Made by a program: the position numbers and the translations under genes | Notes under the pieces: generated by a model | What the model was told of the DNA's origin: nothing | Databases searched by the model: none | What the model saw: only the letters and a program-made list of their open reading frames with translations | Origin: Streptomyces odontomachi | GTDB lineage: Bacteria > Actinomycetota > Actinomycetes > Streptomycetales > Streptomycetaceae | Assembly (NCBI RefSeq): GCF_024435355.1 | Contig: NZ_JAMJWG010000019.1 | Location: 1 to 64,000 of the forward strand | Direction: 5' to 3' | Length of the DNA: 64,000 bases | In this document: in pieces, positions 18,149 to 26,993 of the stretch | Layout: each line of letters starts with the position of its first letter | Position numbering within the stretch: position 1 is the stretch's first letter

Positions 18149-18796
18149 ATGCCCGCTCAGCAGCGAGTGATCGAGGAACTGCTCGCCCACGAGGGACGTA
18201 CCTACGCGCAGGAGGCGGGCATCCGGCTCGCCGACACACCCCAACCGCTGTACCGCACGCTCGTGCTGTCCTGCCTGCTCAGCGCCCGGATCCGCAGTTC
18301 CATCGCCGTGGCGACCTCCCGCGCGCTCGCCGACGCGGGGCTGCGGGATGCGCGCAGCATGGCGCAGTCCGGCCGGCAGGAACGGGTGGACGCGCTGGGC
18401 AGGGGCGGCTACCGCCGCTACGACGAGCGCACCGCGACCCAACTCGGTGAGGGCGCCCAGCTGATCCTCGACGAGTGGGGCGGCGACCTGCGGCGACTGC
18501 GCAAGCAGGCGGACGGCGACCTCACCGCCCTGCGCCGGCAACTGCAACGCGTCCCGGGCCTCGGTCCGACGGGTGCCGACATCTTCCTGCGCGAGGTGCA
18601 GGCGATCTGGCCGGAAGTGGCGCCCTACCTGGACCCGAAGGTGGTGCAGGGCGCGCGCCGGCTGGGGCTCCCGGAGGACGAGGCCGCGTTGTCCCGCCTC
18701 GCCGAGGACAAGGGACCCGCCGCGTTCGCCGCCGCACTGGTGCGGGCCGCACTGGACAAGAAGATGGCCGAGGGCTACCGGCGCCAGGCCGTGTGA
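18149..18796 (+). CDS. HhH-GPD family DNA glycosylase-like protein
   Basis: This 215-residue protein resembles endonuclease III-type base excision enzymes without the iron-sulfur tail. The helix-hairpin-helix motif is LQRVPGLGPTGADIFLREV (near residues 130-150). The lysine that gives endonuclease III its lyase activity (GVGRKTA) is replaced by threonine, while a likely catalytic aspartate is kept in APYLDPKV. That pattern suits a monofunctional glycosylase, or a protein with changed chemistry. ATG 18149 follows GGAGGAGGA. It is divergent from the thiolase gene. Confidence 0.75.
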   Translation: MPAQQRVIEELLAHEGRTYAQEAGIRLADTPQPLYRTLVLSCLLSARIRSSIAVATSRALADAGLRDARSMAQSGRQERVDALGRGGYRRYDERTATQLGEGAQLILDEWGGDLRRLRKQADGDLTALRRQLQRVPGLGPTGADIFLREVQAIWPEVAPYLDPKVVQGARRLGLPEDEAALSRLAEDKGPAAFAAALVRAALDKKMAEGYRRQAV

Positions 18797-18885
18797 GTCC
18801 ATCGGACGGCTGGCGAGACGGCCTCGGCTGAATCACGCCGTTGAGCCCGTGACCCTCGTCGGCCCCGGGAGCGGGCCGGCTGGTC

Positions 18886-19302
18886 TCAGGGGCGCGCCGG
18901 CAGCGTCTCCGGCTGCGTCCGGTACCCGGCGAGGCAGAGCCGCATCCGGCACGGATCCTCGGCCTCGACGAACACCTGCTGTTCCCAGTGGGCGGCGAGG
19001 CGCTGCGCGACGTCGACCAGCCGGCGCCGCTCCTGAGGCGTGTACGCCGGGAACCTCGCCCAGCCCTGGTCGGCGATCTTGTTGCCGAGTTCGCTGAACA
19101 ACACGGCCCGGAAGCGCTGCTCCTCCTCTTCCGTCAGCGGTGTGGGGCCGCCCTCCGCAGGCTGCAACCGCACATTGTAGAGGTCTCGTATCACGGCGCG
19201 GCTCGCAATCTCTTCCGGGTCTGTCCACCGGGTCCGGGTCTGTTCACCCGAGCCTAGCGCCACACCCGTGACGATCGACCCGCGGTCTGAGACGCACGTC
19301 AC
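18886..19302 (-). CDS. hypothetical protein
   Basis: I do not recognise this soluble protein (138 residues at most). The conserved-looking part runs from AVIRDLYNVRLQPAEGG to the end and includes LTEEEEQRFRAVLFSELGNKIADQGW. The longest frame starts at GTG 19302, but a TAGGCT -10-like box lies inside it at 19254-19259, and GTG 19194 could be the real start giving 102 residues. Good codon bias supports a real gene. It is divergent from the AhpD-like gene. Confidence 0.6.
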   Translation of the reverse strand: MTCVSDRGSIVTGVALGSGEQTRTRWTDPEEIASRAVIRDLYNVRLQPAEGGPTPLTEEEEQRFRAVLFSELGNKIADQGWARFPAYTPQERRRLVDVAQRLAAHWEQQVFVEAEDPCRMRLCLAGYRTQPETLPARP

Positions 19303-19375
19303 ACCGCTGGCCTGTCACACCTGGCCGGCGGCCACGGTCAGTCAGGTGTATCCGCAACACGGCAAGGAGATCACC

Positions 19376-19849
19376 GTGGAATCGCGTCTCAACTACTTCG
19401 GCAACCCGCTCGCCGGAAAGGTGCTCAGGCACATCAACTCGGCCGGCAAGGCGGTGACGGACTCAACCCTGCCGACCGCGCTCCAGGAGCTGGTGAAGAT
19501 CCGCGCGAGCCAGATCAACGGCTGCGGCTTCTGCACCGACATGCACACCAAGGACGCCGCCCACGCGGGAGAGACCACGCAGCGCCTCCATCTGGTCGCG
19601 GCCTGGCGCGAGGCCACGGTCTTCACCGAGGCCGAGCGCGCCGCGCTGGAACTGGCCGAGCAGGGCACCCGCATCGCCGACGCGGCCGGTGGCGTCACCG
19701 ACGAGGCCTGGGCGAACGCCGCCAAGCACTTCGACGAGGAGCAGCTCGTCGCCCTCATCTCCCTCATCGCCATCATCAACACCTACAACCGCATCAACGT
19801 CATCAACCAGCAGCCTGCCGGTGACTACCAGCCCGGCCAGTTCGGCTGA
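19376..19849 (+). CDS. AhpD-like carboxymuconolactone decarboxylase family protein
   Basis: This 157-residue protein has the AhpD-type redox motif in INGCGFCTDMHTKDA (CxxC followed by H), with flanking VKIRASQ and the helical LVAAWREATVFTEAERAALELAE. Such proteins are small helical oligomers with peroxidase-linked disulfide reductase activity. GTG 19376 is selected because AAGGAG precedes it by 7 bases; the frame extends upstream to 19268 with no such site. A hairpin follows the stop. Confidence 0.85.
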   Translation: MESRLNYFGNPLAGKVLRHINSAGKAVTDSTLPTALQELVKIRASQINGCGFCTDMHTKDAAHAGETTQRLHLVAAWREATVFTEAERAALELAEQGTRIADAAGGVTDEAWANAAKHFDEEQLVALISLIAIINTYNRINVINQQPAGDYQPGQFG

Positions 19850-19856
19850 GCATCTT

Positions 19857-19878
19857 CCGGCCGTTCGACCAGGGCCGG
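19857..19878. terminator. hairpin after AhpD-like gene
   Basis: CCGGCC (19857-19862) pairs with GGCCGG (19873-19878) around a 10-base loop, 8 bases past the stop. The rest of 19879-20188 shows no gene; it contains only GC-rich sequence and the ribosome site of the next gene. Confidence 0.5.
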
Positions 19879-20188
19879 CTGACCGTCCGACACCCGTTCG
19901 GTCAGGGCCTGCCTGACCGCCGCCGCCGGGCCCGCGCACCGTCGTCGGGCCCGCGGCGTCCGGCGTGACCGGGCGACCCGACACGTCAGCGGACAGGCCC
20001 CGCCGGACCACCAGGGCACCGCCCGGGGCCCGGCCGCCTCACCACAGACTTCCTCTCCCCAGGCTCCCCCGCCCCCATCCGGCCCCCGCGTCCGACGGAC
20101 AGGGCGAGCGAGCCCGGTTCGGCGTGCCCGCGAGGCCCCCTGCTGCCCCGGCACGCCACCGAGGTCCCCACGAGAAGAGAGAAACGGC

Positions 20189-21405
20189 ATGTCCCAGCCC
20201 CTTCCCTTCGTCATCGATCCCGCCGGTGCCGACCGGCACGCGGAGTACCGGGCCCTGCGGGCACGTGGCCCGGCCACCCGCGTGGACGTCCTCGGCCTGC
20301 GGGCCTGGGCGGTCAGCGACCCCGTCCTCCTCAAGACCCTGCTCACCAGCCCCGATGTCTCCAAGAACGCCCGTGCTCACTATCCGGCGTTCCAGCAGAC
20401 CGTCAGAACGTGGCCGCTCGCCGTGTGGATCGAGGTGCAGAGCATGCTCACCGCCTACGGCGCCGACCACCGCAGATTACGTCGGATGGTCGCGCCCGCC
20501 GCATCGCCCGGCTGAAGCCGACCATCGAGGCCATGGTCACCGATTTGCTCGACGACCTTGCGGCGGCGCCCGCGAGCGAGGTGGTGGACCTGCGTGAACG
20601 GCTGGCCTACCCGTTGCCCGTCAACGTGATCGGGCACCTGATGGGTGTGCCCCGGGGCCGGCAGGACACCTTCCGCGAGATCGTCGACCGCGTCTTCGAC
20701 AGCACGCTCACGCCGGCACAGGCGCAGGCCAACACCGCACGGCTCTTCAAGGCCACCGAGGAACTGATAGCCACCAAGCGCAGCGATCCCGGCGACGACA
20801 TGACCTCCCTGCTCATCGCGGCACGCGACGAGGAGACGGACGGCAGCGGCTTCACCGACGACGAACTGCGCGACACGCTGATCCTGATGATCAACGCCGG
20901 GTACGAGACCACCGCCAACGTCATCGACCAGGCCGTCTTCTCGATGCTGACGGCTCCGGACCAGCTTCACCTCGTCCGCACCGGCCAGGCCGGCTGGGAG
21001 GACGTGGTGGAGGAGACCCTCCGCCACGAGCCCGCCATCAAGTACCTGCCGCTGCGCTTCGCCGTCACCGACGTCGACCTGCCCGACGGCCGGGTGATAT
21101 CCGCCGGAGAACCCGTCCTCGCCGCCTACGCGGCAGCCAACCGGCACCCGGCGTGGCACGGGCCGGACGCCGACGCCTTCGACATCACCCGTGCGGTCAA
21201 GGACCACCTGACGTTCGGTTACGGCGTGCACTTCTGCCTCGGCGCACCCCTGGCCCGCCTCGAAGTCGCGGAAGCCCTGCGCCAGCTGTTCGGGCGCTTC
21301 CCCGACCTGTCACTGGCGGTACCGGCCGACACCTTGCGGCCGGTACCCACCCTCATCAGCAACGGGCACCAGGAGCTCCCGGTGCGTCTGCGCCCCGTCG
21401 GGTAG
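20189..21405 (+). pseudogene. cytochrome P450, frameshifted by a 13-nt deletion
   Basis: Residues from 20189 (MSQPLPFVIDPAGADRHAEY) run in one frame to 20500 and the rest of a P450 continues in another frame from 20503 to 21405. The second part keeps the I-helix AGYETT, K-helix ETLR and heme loop FGYGVHFCLGAPLA. Comparison with the neighbouring intact paralogue (AAAFSTRRVRALAPQIE) shows that four residues plus one base are missing at the junction, after RRMVAPA. The first frame ends at a TGA after ASPG. A GAAGAGAG site precedes the ATG. It is convergent with the intact P450, which it resembles closely, so it is probably a former duplicate. Confidence 0.85.
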
Positions 21406-21406
21406 C

Positions 21407-21425
21407 GCGGCGGGGGCAGCGCCGC
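21407..21425. terminator. bidirectional hairpin between convergent P450 genes
   Basis: GCGGCG (21407-21412) and CGCCGC (21420-21425) form a stem with a 7-base loop. It lies between the two convergent stops and could end both transcripts. Confidence 0.5.
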
Positions 21426-21442
21426 CGGACCGGCCGATCGGG

Positions 21443-22693
21443 TCAGGGTGCCGGGGTGCCGAGCAGGACGGGCAGGTGCTGGTGGCCGTTGGAGATGAGA
21501 CTGGGGAGGGGTGGGAGCCGATCGGGCTCGACGGCCAGCCGCATCTCGGGGAAGCGGGCGAACAGCGCCGCGAGGGCGATGCACGCCTCGATACGGGCAA
21601 GCTCCGCACCGACGCACAGGTGGACCCCGTGACCGAAGGAGAGATGCTCGCGTGCGGTGCCGCGCGTGATGTCGAACCGGTCGGCGTCCGGGCCGTGGAC
21701 CTGCGGATCGCGTCCGGCGGCCGCGTAGTTGACGGCGATGGCGTCGCCCTGCGCGAAGACCAGGCCGGTGGGCTCGTCGACCACGTCGTGGACCGGGAAG
21801 CGCAGGATGATCGTCGCGATGGGCGCCTGGTGGCGCAGCGCCTCCTCCACGACGTGTTCCCAGGGCGTTCGGCCCGTCGTGGCCAGGGCGTGCTGGTCGG
21901 GGTAGCTCAGGAGGTCGACCACGGCGTGGTCGAGCAGGTTCACGGTGGTCTCGTGGCCGGCGCCGATGAGCAGCACCAGACTGTCGGCGAGCTCCCGGTC
22001 GGTGAGCTCCCCGGCGGTGTGTGCGGTGATGAGCGCACTGGTCACGTCGTCCACGGGGTGCCGGCGCTTGTGGGCGAGCAGCTCGTCGATGAGTGCGTAG
22101 ACCCGTACCGGTGCCGCCTGTGCCGCCTCGGGGGAGAGATCGGTGGCGAACAGGTCACCGATCGCGTCACGGAACGCGTCGTGCAGATGGTCGGGGACGC
22201 CGAGCACGCTGTTGACGACGAGGAGCGGAAGCCGCCAGGCGAAGCGGGCCCGCAGGTCCACGACTTCGTCGGGGCCGGCGGTGTGCAGCTCGTCGAGGAG
22301 GGTGCGGGTGATCCTCTCGATCTGCGGCGCCAGCGCGCGCACCCGCCGGGTGCTGAACGCGGCGGCCAGCGGGCGGCGCAGCCGGCGGTGCTCGCTGCCG
22401 TAGGAGGAGAGGGCGTTGCGGACGTCGACCCAGATCCGCAGGGGCCAGTCCTCGGGGATCTCCTTGCGGATGTACGCGGGCCAGTGCTGGTGGGCGTCCT
22501 TGGAGATGTCCGGGTGGGTGAGCAGGCGCCGTATGAGGTGGGGGTCGGTGACCGACCAGGCGGGGATGCCACCGGGAAGGACGACGCGGGTGGCGGGGCC
22601 ACGCGCCCGCAGTGCCGAGGCCTCTGCGTGGATGTCGGCGGCGGCGGGGTCGAGCTGGTAGGGGCAACCGGAGTCGGCGCTCTGGGCGGTCAT
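21443..22693 (-). CDS. cytochrome P450 (CYP154-like)
   Basis: This 416-residue soluble P450 has all core motifs: I-helix GAGHETT, K-helix EEALRH (ExxR), and heme-binding FGHGVHLCVGAELARIE with the axial cysteine. It needs a ferredoxin and reductase encoded elsewhere. The N-terminus SGCPYQLDPAAADIHAEASALRARGPATRV resembles CYP154-type enzymes linked to conservons. ATG 22693 follows GGAAGGTGA; an upstream open frame to 22747 is rejected. It is the last gene of the six-gene conservon run, 70 bases after the CYP157-like gene. Confidence 0.87.
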   Translation of the reverse strand: MTAQSADSGCPYQLDPAAADIHAEASALRARGPATRVVLPGGIPAWSVTDPHLIRRLLTHPDISKDAHQHWPAYIRKEIPEDWPLRIWVDVRNALSSYGSEHRRLRRPLAAAFSTRRVRALAPQIERITRTLLDELHTAGPDEVVDLRARFAWRLPLLVVNSVLGVPDHLHDAFRDAIGDLFATDLSPEAAQAAPVRVYALIDELLAHKRRHPVDDVTSALITAHTAGELTDRELADSLVLLIGAGHETTVNLLDHAVVDLLSYPDQHALATTGRTPWEHVVEEALRHQAPIATIILRFPVHDVVDEPTGLVFAQGDAIAVNYAAAGRDPQVHGPDADRFDITRGTAREHLSFGHGVHLCVGAELARIEACIALAALFARFPEMRLAVEPDRLPPLPSLISNGHQHLPVLLGTPAP

Positions 22694-22763
22694 GGAGGTC
22701 ACCTTCCGATGGCGGCGAGTCGGACGATCTCGGAGCTGCGGACGCAAAGCAACTCGTGGCGCG

Positions 22764-23957
22764 CTAGAAAATGACGGGCAGCGAGGTCAGGCCGGCCAGG
22801 AAGGTGCCGGGCTTGTTGCGCAGGTCGCCGTCGGGGACGGCGAGGTCGAGGCCCGGGAGCCGGTCGAGAGCGCGTTCCAGGGCGGTTTCGGCGATCACGC
22901 GGGCCAGGTCGGGTGCCGGGCAGGCGTGCACGCCCGCGGAGAAGCCGAGGTGACCGCGGTTGCCGGCGCGTGCACCGGGCGGGACCTTCAGGGCGGGGTC
23001 GCCGTTGGCGGCGGCGAAGCTGACGAGGATCGGGTAGCCGGGCGCCAGGTGGACGCCCTCGAACTGCTGCTCGCCCAGGGCGTACAGCGGGCAGTAGTTG
23101 GGGATGGGCGGGTTGTCCCACAGGATCTCTTCGAGGGCGTCGGAGACCGGCCGGACGCCGTCGTGGACGCTTCCTGCGAAGCTCGGGTCGGTGAGCACGC
23201 GCCGCAGGCCGTAGCCGATGTGACTGCTGGTCGGGGGCGCCGCGGCACCGATGATCAGCAGGATCGTCTGGACCATCTCGGCTTCGCTGAGCCCCTCGAC
23301 GATCAGGTGACTGGTGACGTCCCGGACCGGGCGGATCCTCTTGAGGTACGTCAGCTCCAGACAGGCGGACTCCAGGTCGGCGTTGGCCTGGGCGGCGTCG
23401 GCGCCGGCTTCGAACAGCCTGCTGACGGAATGCACGATGCGCTCGCCGATGCCGGCGGGGCACCCGAACATGTCGATCACGGTGAGCATCGGCAGCGGGT
23501 CCGCGTACTGCGCGATCAGATCGGCCCTGCCGTCCCCGGCGAAGGTGTCGATGAGCCGGTCGGCGATCCGGGCGACGGACTCGACCAGCGCGTGCGTGTC
23601 CACCCGGGCCAGGCTGTTGGTGATCGCGCGGCGCAGCCGGGCGTGCTCGGGGCCGTCCTTCCACAACGCGTTGTCGCGCGGCTGCATCATCATCCGTGCC
23701 GGGCTGTCCTGAGGCACCTCTCCGTTCCGCAGCGCCGCCCAGTGAGCCGGGTCCTTGGCGAACCGGGCCGGCGTGTTGCGCAGCAGGTGAACGGCCGCCC
23801 GGTAGCTGACGGCCAGGTATCCGTAGACCCCGGGGGAGATCTCCACGGGCACGATCGGCCCCTGCGCGCGCAGCCGGTCGTAGACGGCGTGCGGGTCGGC
23901 GCTGAAGGCCTCCCCGTGGATCGGCGGCGGGCCGGCGGCCTCGGTCGGTGCGGTCAT
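22764..23957 (-). CDS. atypical CYP157-like cytochrome P450 lacking ExxR
   Basis: This 397-residue protein is P450-like but unusual. The K-helix reads EEILWDN, so the normally invariant arginine is tryptophan. The I-helix reads IIGAAAPPTSSH without the acid-threonine pair, and the heme loop reads FSAGVHACPAPDLA, keeping the cysteine but losing the following glycine. These changes match the CYP157 family found in streptomycete conservons. Ordinary monooxygenase activity is doubtful; a structural or sensory role with the conservon GTPase is possible. ATG 23957 overlaps the GTPase stop (ATGA), so it is made in step with it. Confidence 0.87.
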   Translation of the reverse strand: MTAPTEAAGPPPIHGEAFSADPHAVYDRLRAQGPIVPVEISPGVYGYLAVSYRAAVHLLRNTPARFAKDPAHWAALRNGEVPQDSPARMMMQPRDNALWKDGPEHARLRRAITNSLARVDTHALVESVARIADRLIDTFAGDGRADLIAQYADPLPMLTVIDMFGCPAGIGERIVHSVSRLFEAGADAAQANADLESACLELTYLKRIRPVRDVTSHLIVEGLSEAEMVQTILLIIGAAAPPTSSHIGYGLRRVLTDPSFAGSVHDGVRPVSDALEEILWDNPPIPNYCPLYALGEQQFEGVHLAPGYPILVSFAAANGDPALKVPPGARAGNRGHLGFSAGVHACPAPDLARVIAETALERALDRLPGLDLAVPDGDLRNKPGTFLAGLTSLPVIF

Positions 23958-24556
23958 CGGGCGGGCTCCGGGACGAGGGTCAGCAGATAGCTGACGAGGA
24001 CGATCAGCGCATCGCGTGAACTGGGCCGGTCACGGGCGTCACACATCACCAGCGGGGTCTCTTCGGCGAGGTCCATGACCTCGCGCAGCCGCTGCTCGGG
24101 GATGTGCGGTGCGCCGTCGAAGCGGTTGATGGCGACGGTGTAGGGCAGGCCGAGGTCCTCGACGAGTTGCAGGATGGGGTAGGTCTCGGCCAGCCGTCTG
24201 CTGTCGGCGAGGACCAGCGCGCCGAGCGCGCCGACGGCGAGGTCCTCCAGGACGGGGTAGAAGCGTGGCTGGCCGGGCGCGCCGAACAGGTACAGGACGA
24301 GGTCGTCCGTCAGGGACAGGCGGCCGAAGTCCATGGCCACCGTGGTGGTGGTCTTGTGGGGCAGATCGGTGCTGTCGATGCCCTCGGCGGCGCTCGTCAT
24401 CACCTCCTCGGTGCTGACGGGCCGGATCTGCGACAGGCAGTGGACCAGCGTGGTCTTCCCGGCGCCGAAGTGTCCGGCGACGAGGATCTTCGCGGTCCGC
24501 TCGTCGCCGCGCAGGATCGGTGGGTCTTCAGAGGCGGCGAAGGCCGGCAAGGACAT
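23954..24556 (-). CDS. cvnD: conservon GTPase CvnD
   Basis: This 200-residue Ras-like GTPase has G1 GHFGAGKTT, switch region threonines in TTTTVAMDFGRL, G3 FGAPGQPRF and G4 INRFD, as in CvnD proteins. It acts at the inner membrane face with CvnA-C in a G-protein-like signalling module. It overlaps the DUF742 gene by 29 bases and the P450 gene by 4. The target is unknown. Confidence 0.9.
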   Translation of the reverse strand: MSLPAFAASEDPPILRGDERTAKILVAGHFGAGKTTLVHCLSQIRPVSTEEVMTSAAEGIDSTDLPHKTTTTVAMDFGRLSLTDDLVLYLFGAPGQPRFYPVLEDLAVGALGALVLADSRRLAETYPILQLVEDLGLPYTVAINRFDGAPHIPEQRLREVMDLAEETPLVMCDARDRPSSRDALIVLVSYLLTLVPEPAR

Positions 24557-24896
24557 CCTCCAGCAGCGTGCGGCGGTCGGTTTCCGGAGTCGTGGTGATG
24601 CGGGGTCCGGTGCTGATGTGCCCGGAGTCCATGAGGTCGGCCAGCAGGATGCGGACCACGCTCACCGGCAGCCGCAGCAGTGCGGCGAGCTCGGCGACCG
24701 ACTGGGCACCGCGGGCCAGCGTCTCGAGGATCTCGGTGTGCTCGGGGGCGAGCTGGGCACGGCCGAGTTGGGCAGCGGTGTCGGAGAGGGAGACGAGGGT
24801 GACGTGATCGAAGTGGTTACGGCTTGCGCGCGAGCGACCGCCGGTTACCACATAGGTCCGCACCAGCCGATCGCCGCCGTGCCGTGCCGCGCTCAT
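24528..24896 (-). CDS. cvnC: conservon DUF742 protein CvnC
   Basis: This 122-residue protein has the DUF742 layout: RLVRTYVVTGGR near the start, then a winged-helix-like region with ILETLARGAQSVAELAALLRLPVSVVRILLADLMDSG. In conservons it couples the roadblock protein and GTPase. ATG 24896 overlaps the CvnB stop as ATGA. Confidence 0.9.
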   Translation of the reverse strand: MSAARHGGDRLVRTYVVTGGRSRASRNHFDHVTLVSLSDTAAQLGRAQLAPEHTEILETLARGAQSVAELAALLRLPVSVVRILLADLMDSGHISTGPRITTTPETDRRTLLEDVLAGLRRL

Positions 24897-25300
24897 GGGC
24901 GTCCGGCCTGCTGCTGACGTGGTTCGACCACCAGCTCGTCCCCGAGGCGTGACACCATCTTGGCCATGTCGTACGAGAAGGCGGAGATGTCGACCTGGGG
25001 CCCGGCCGAGGCCACCAGATAGGCACCGTCGGCGGCGGCGATGACGAAGAGGAAGCCGTCTTCGAACTGCACCATCGTCTGCTGCCAGGCGGTTTCCTGC
25101 TCGCTGACGAAGTCGGCACCGTTCCGGCTGAGCGACTGCATGCCCGAGGCGATCGCGGAGACCCGGTCGGCCATGTCCGTGTGGACCCCCTGGGACGCCG
25201 CCCGCTGCAACCCGTCGGCGGAGAGCAGCACGGCATGCCGGGCGTGCGGCGCCTTCACCAGCTCGTCCAGGATCCAGCTCACGTCAGGGCTCTTGGTCAC
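24893..25300 (-). CDS. cvnB: conservon roadblock/LC7 protein CvnB
   Basis: This 135-residue protein begins SPDVSWILDELVKAPHARHAVLLSADGL and matches the roadblock/LC7 fold, related to GTPase-activating proteins such as MglB. It probably regulates the CvnD GTPase cycle. The start is GTG at 25300, overlapping the CvnA stop as GTGA. Confidence 0.9.
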   Translation of the reverse strand: MTKSPDVSWILDELVKAPHARHAVLLSADGLQRAASQGVHTDMADRVSAIASGMQSLSRNGADFVSEQETAWQQTMVQFEDGFLFVIAAADGAYLVASAGPQVDISAFSYDMAKMVSRLGDELVVEPRQQQAGRP

Positions 25301-26646
25301 GATGTCTCCTCATCGGGGGTACGGGCGGCCTGGGTGCCACGGGCGAAAGCGGCCAGGTTCTGGCCCGAACCGGGCGACGGTGGGACGGCCGCCGGTCGGG
25401 TGGGGTGGGGCCTGCGGGCAGGGGATCGCCGGCGCACCGGCAGGCCGTCCTCGGCCACCGGGTACTCCTCGACGGCGGGCGCGGGCGTTTGCGCTTGCGT
25501 CGGCGCCTGCCTGGGCGCCGGCGCCGGCGGGCGTTCGCGATCCGGTGCGGCAGCGTAGGCAGGGGCGGCCGGCTCGGGCCTGCGGTCGGTGCCGGGGCTG
25601 GCGAGCAGCGCACGGGGCAGGTGCATCACCACACGCACCCCGCCGTGGATGGAGTGCTCTTCGTCGATCGAGACGCGGAACCCGTACTTGGCGGCGAGCT
25701 GGCCGACCCCGAGGTGGCCGAAGCTGGGTGGCACCCGCAGCTCGGTGAGGCGGACCGTGTCGATCCCGGTCAGCCGGCGGGCCGCCAGGGCGCGGGCCTC
25801 CGGGCTCATCCCCGCACCGGCGTCGTGGATCTCGATGCTGACGCCGTGGTGGGCCTCCAGGAAGCTGACCTCCACCGGAGTGGTGGGGGCGCTGTGCCGT
25901 GCGGCGTTGTCCAGCAGCTCCGCGACCGCCAGCACGACGGGCTCGACGAACCGGCTGGCGACCCAGTGCGACGACTGGTTGGGGACCTTCACCCGGTGGA
26001 AGTCCCGGATCCTGGACACGCCGCCCCGCACCGCGTCCAGCAGCGGCACGTCCTCGCGCTGCCGCCCGGGCCACATCCCCGTCAGCACGCCGAGGATCTG
26101 GAGACGGCGCGCCAGTTGGTTGCCCGTGTGGTCGATGGGCTGGATCAGCTCCAGCAGCTTCTCGTCGTGCTCGGTGTCCAGCAGTTTGGTGATGGCGGCC
26201 TGCTGTTCGTAGACCAGCGCCTGGACGGAGCGCGTGACGGCCTGCACGGCCGCGCGTGATGCCGCGTCGGCCCGCTCGATGGCCGTCGACGCCACGGAGT
26301 CCACCTGCTGGAGCACCGTGAGATAGGCGCTGCCGGCACTGGTCCCGGCCATCTCCGAGTGCAGCGGTTCACCGGCGGAGGAGAGGTCGCCGGTGCCGTC
26401 TTGCAGGGCGTGCACGAGGGCGGGCAGCCGGTACTCGGCGAGGTGCGTGGCCTCCTCGTCGCGGACGGCCACCTGCCGCTCGGCCTCGGCCGCCCGCCGT
26501 TCGGCCTCGGCCACCTGGGCCTTGAGCGCCGTGACGCGGCCACCGTGCTCGACCGCCTTCTTGTGGTAACGCAGCGCGACCGCGCCAACGGCGATCATGC
26601 CGCCGGTCGGCGCCCACAGCACCACGTCCTGTATCAGCGTGGTCAT
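25297..26646 (-). CDS. cvnA: conservon sensor histidine kinase-like CvnA
   Basis: This 449-residue protein has one N-terminal membrane segment (DVVLWAPTGGMIAVGAVALRY), a coiled coil near 35-75 rich in AEAERRAAEAERQ, a helical linker, then a HATPase domain with N-box ELLDNAARHS, G1 HDAGAGM and a later GVGQLAAKYG box. No clear phosphoacceptor histidine box is seen, as usual for CvnA. The last 110 residues are proline- and arginine-rich. ATG 26646 follows GAGGAA and overlaps the stop of a small upstream frame. It starts the signalling part of the operon. Confidence 0.88.
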   Translation of the reverse strand: MTTLIQDVVLWAPTGGMIAVGAVALRYHKKAVEHGGRVTALKAQVAEAERRAAEAERQVAVRDEEATHLAEYRLPALVHALQDGTGDLSSAGEPLHSEMAGTSAGSAYLTVLQQVDSVASTAIERADAASRAAVQAVTRSVQALVYEQQAAITKLLDTEHDEKLLELIQPIDHTGNQLARRLQILGVLTGMWPGRQREDVPLLDAVRGGVSRIRDFHRVKVPNQSSHWVASRFVEPVVLAVAELLDNAARHSAPTTPVEVSFLEAHHGVSIEIHDAGAGMSPEARALAARRLTGIDTVRLTELRVPPSFGHLGVGQLAAKYGFRVSIDEEHSIHGGVRVVMHLPRALLASPGTDRRPEPAAPAYAAAPDRERPPAPAPRQAPTQAQTPAPAVEEYPVAEDGLPVRRRSPARRPHPTRPAAVPPSPGSGQNLAAFARGTQAARTPDEETS

Positions 26647-26993
26647 CGGTTCCTCACGGGTATGGGGGAGTTCGCGGGCAAGGTGGGAGACCGCCCGTGC
26701 CGTCGCCGACATGACGGGGGTGCAGCACGGCGTGCGGTGCAGGGGGACGTGGGCGAGCCCGCCACGAGGTTGCCGGACGCACGGTCGGCCTCATGGCCTA
26801 CCCCGTCGTGGGAACCCACCGCTGCCACGCGGGCCGAGCAGCCGCTCACCACTGGTGGGCCCCGGCACTCCGGCCGGTCCGAACCTCGGCGGGCCGTGGC
26901 GCGGCCGAGCCGCACCGGGGACGTCCCCGCACCTCCGGGCAGCCAGTACGGTTCGCTCTCGACGAACTCCCGCTCGTCGGCGATGCCGTACAT
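26643..26993 (-). CDS. possible small protein coupled to cvnA
   Basis: A 116-codon frame starts at ATG 26993 after a GAGGAA site and ends in an ATGA overlap with the cvnA start. The first 50 residues (MYGIADEREFVESEPYWLP onward) have native codon bias; the second half is arginine- and cysteine-rich and looks less protein-like. I recognise no family. It may be a real leader gene whose translation feeds cvnA, a decayed gene, or chance. Confidence 0.4.
   Translation of the reverse strand: MYGIADEREFVESEPYWLPGGAGTSPVRLGRATARRGSDRPECRGPPVVSGCSARVAAVGSHDGVGHEADRASGNLVAGSPTSPCTARRAAPPSCRRRHGRSPTLPANSPIPVRNR

Noticed and set aside
20189..20515. Short P450-like ORF as a separate gene
   Set aside because: It is only the N-terminal quarter of a P450 whose remainder continues in another frame; better described as one broken gene.
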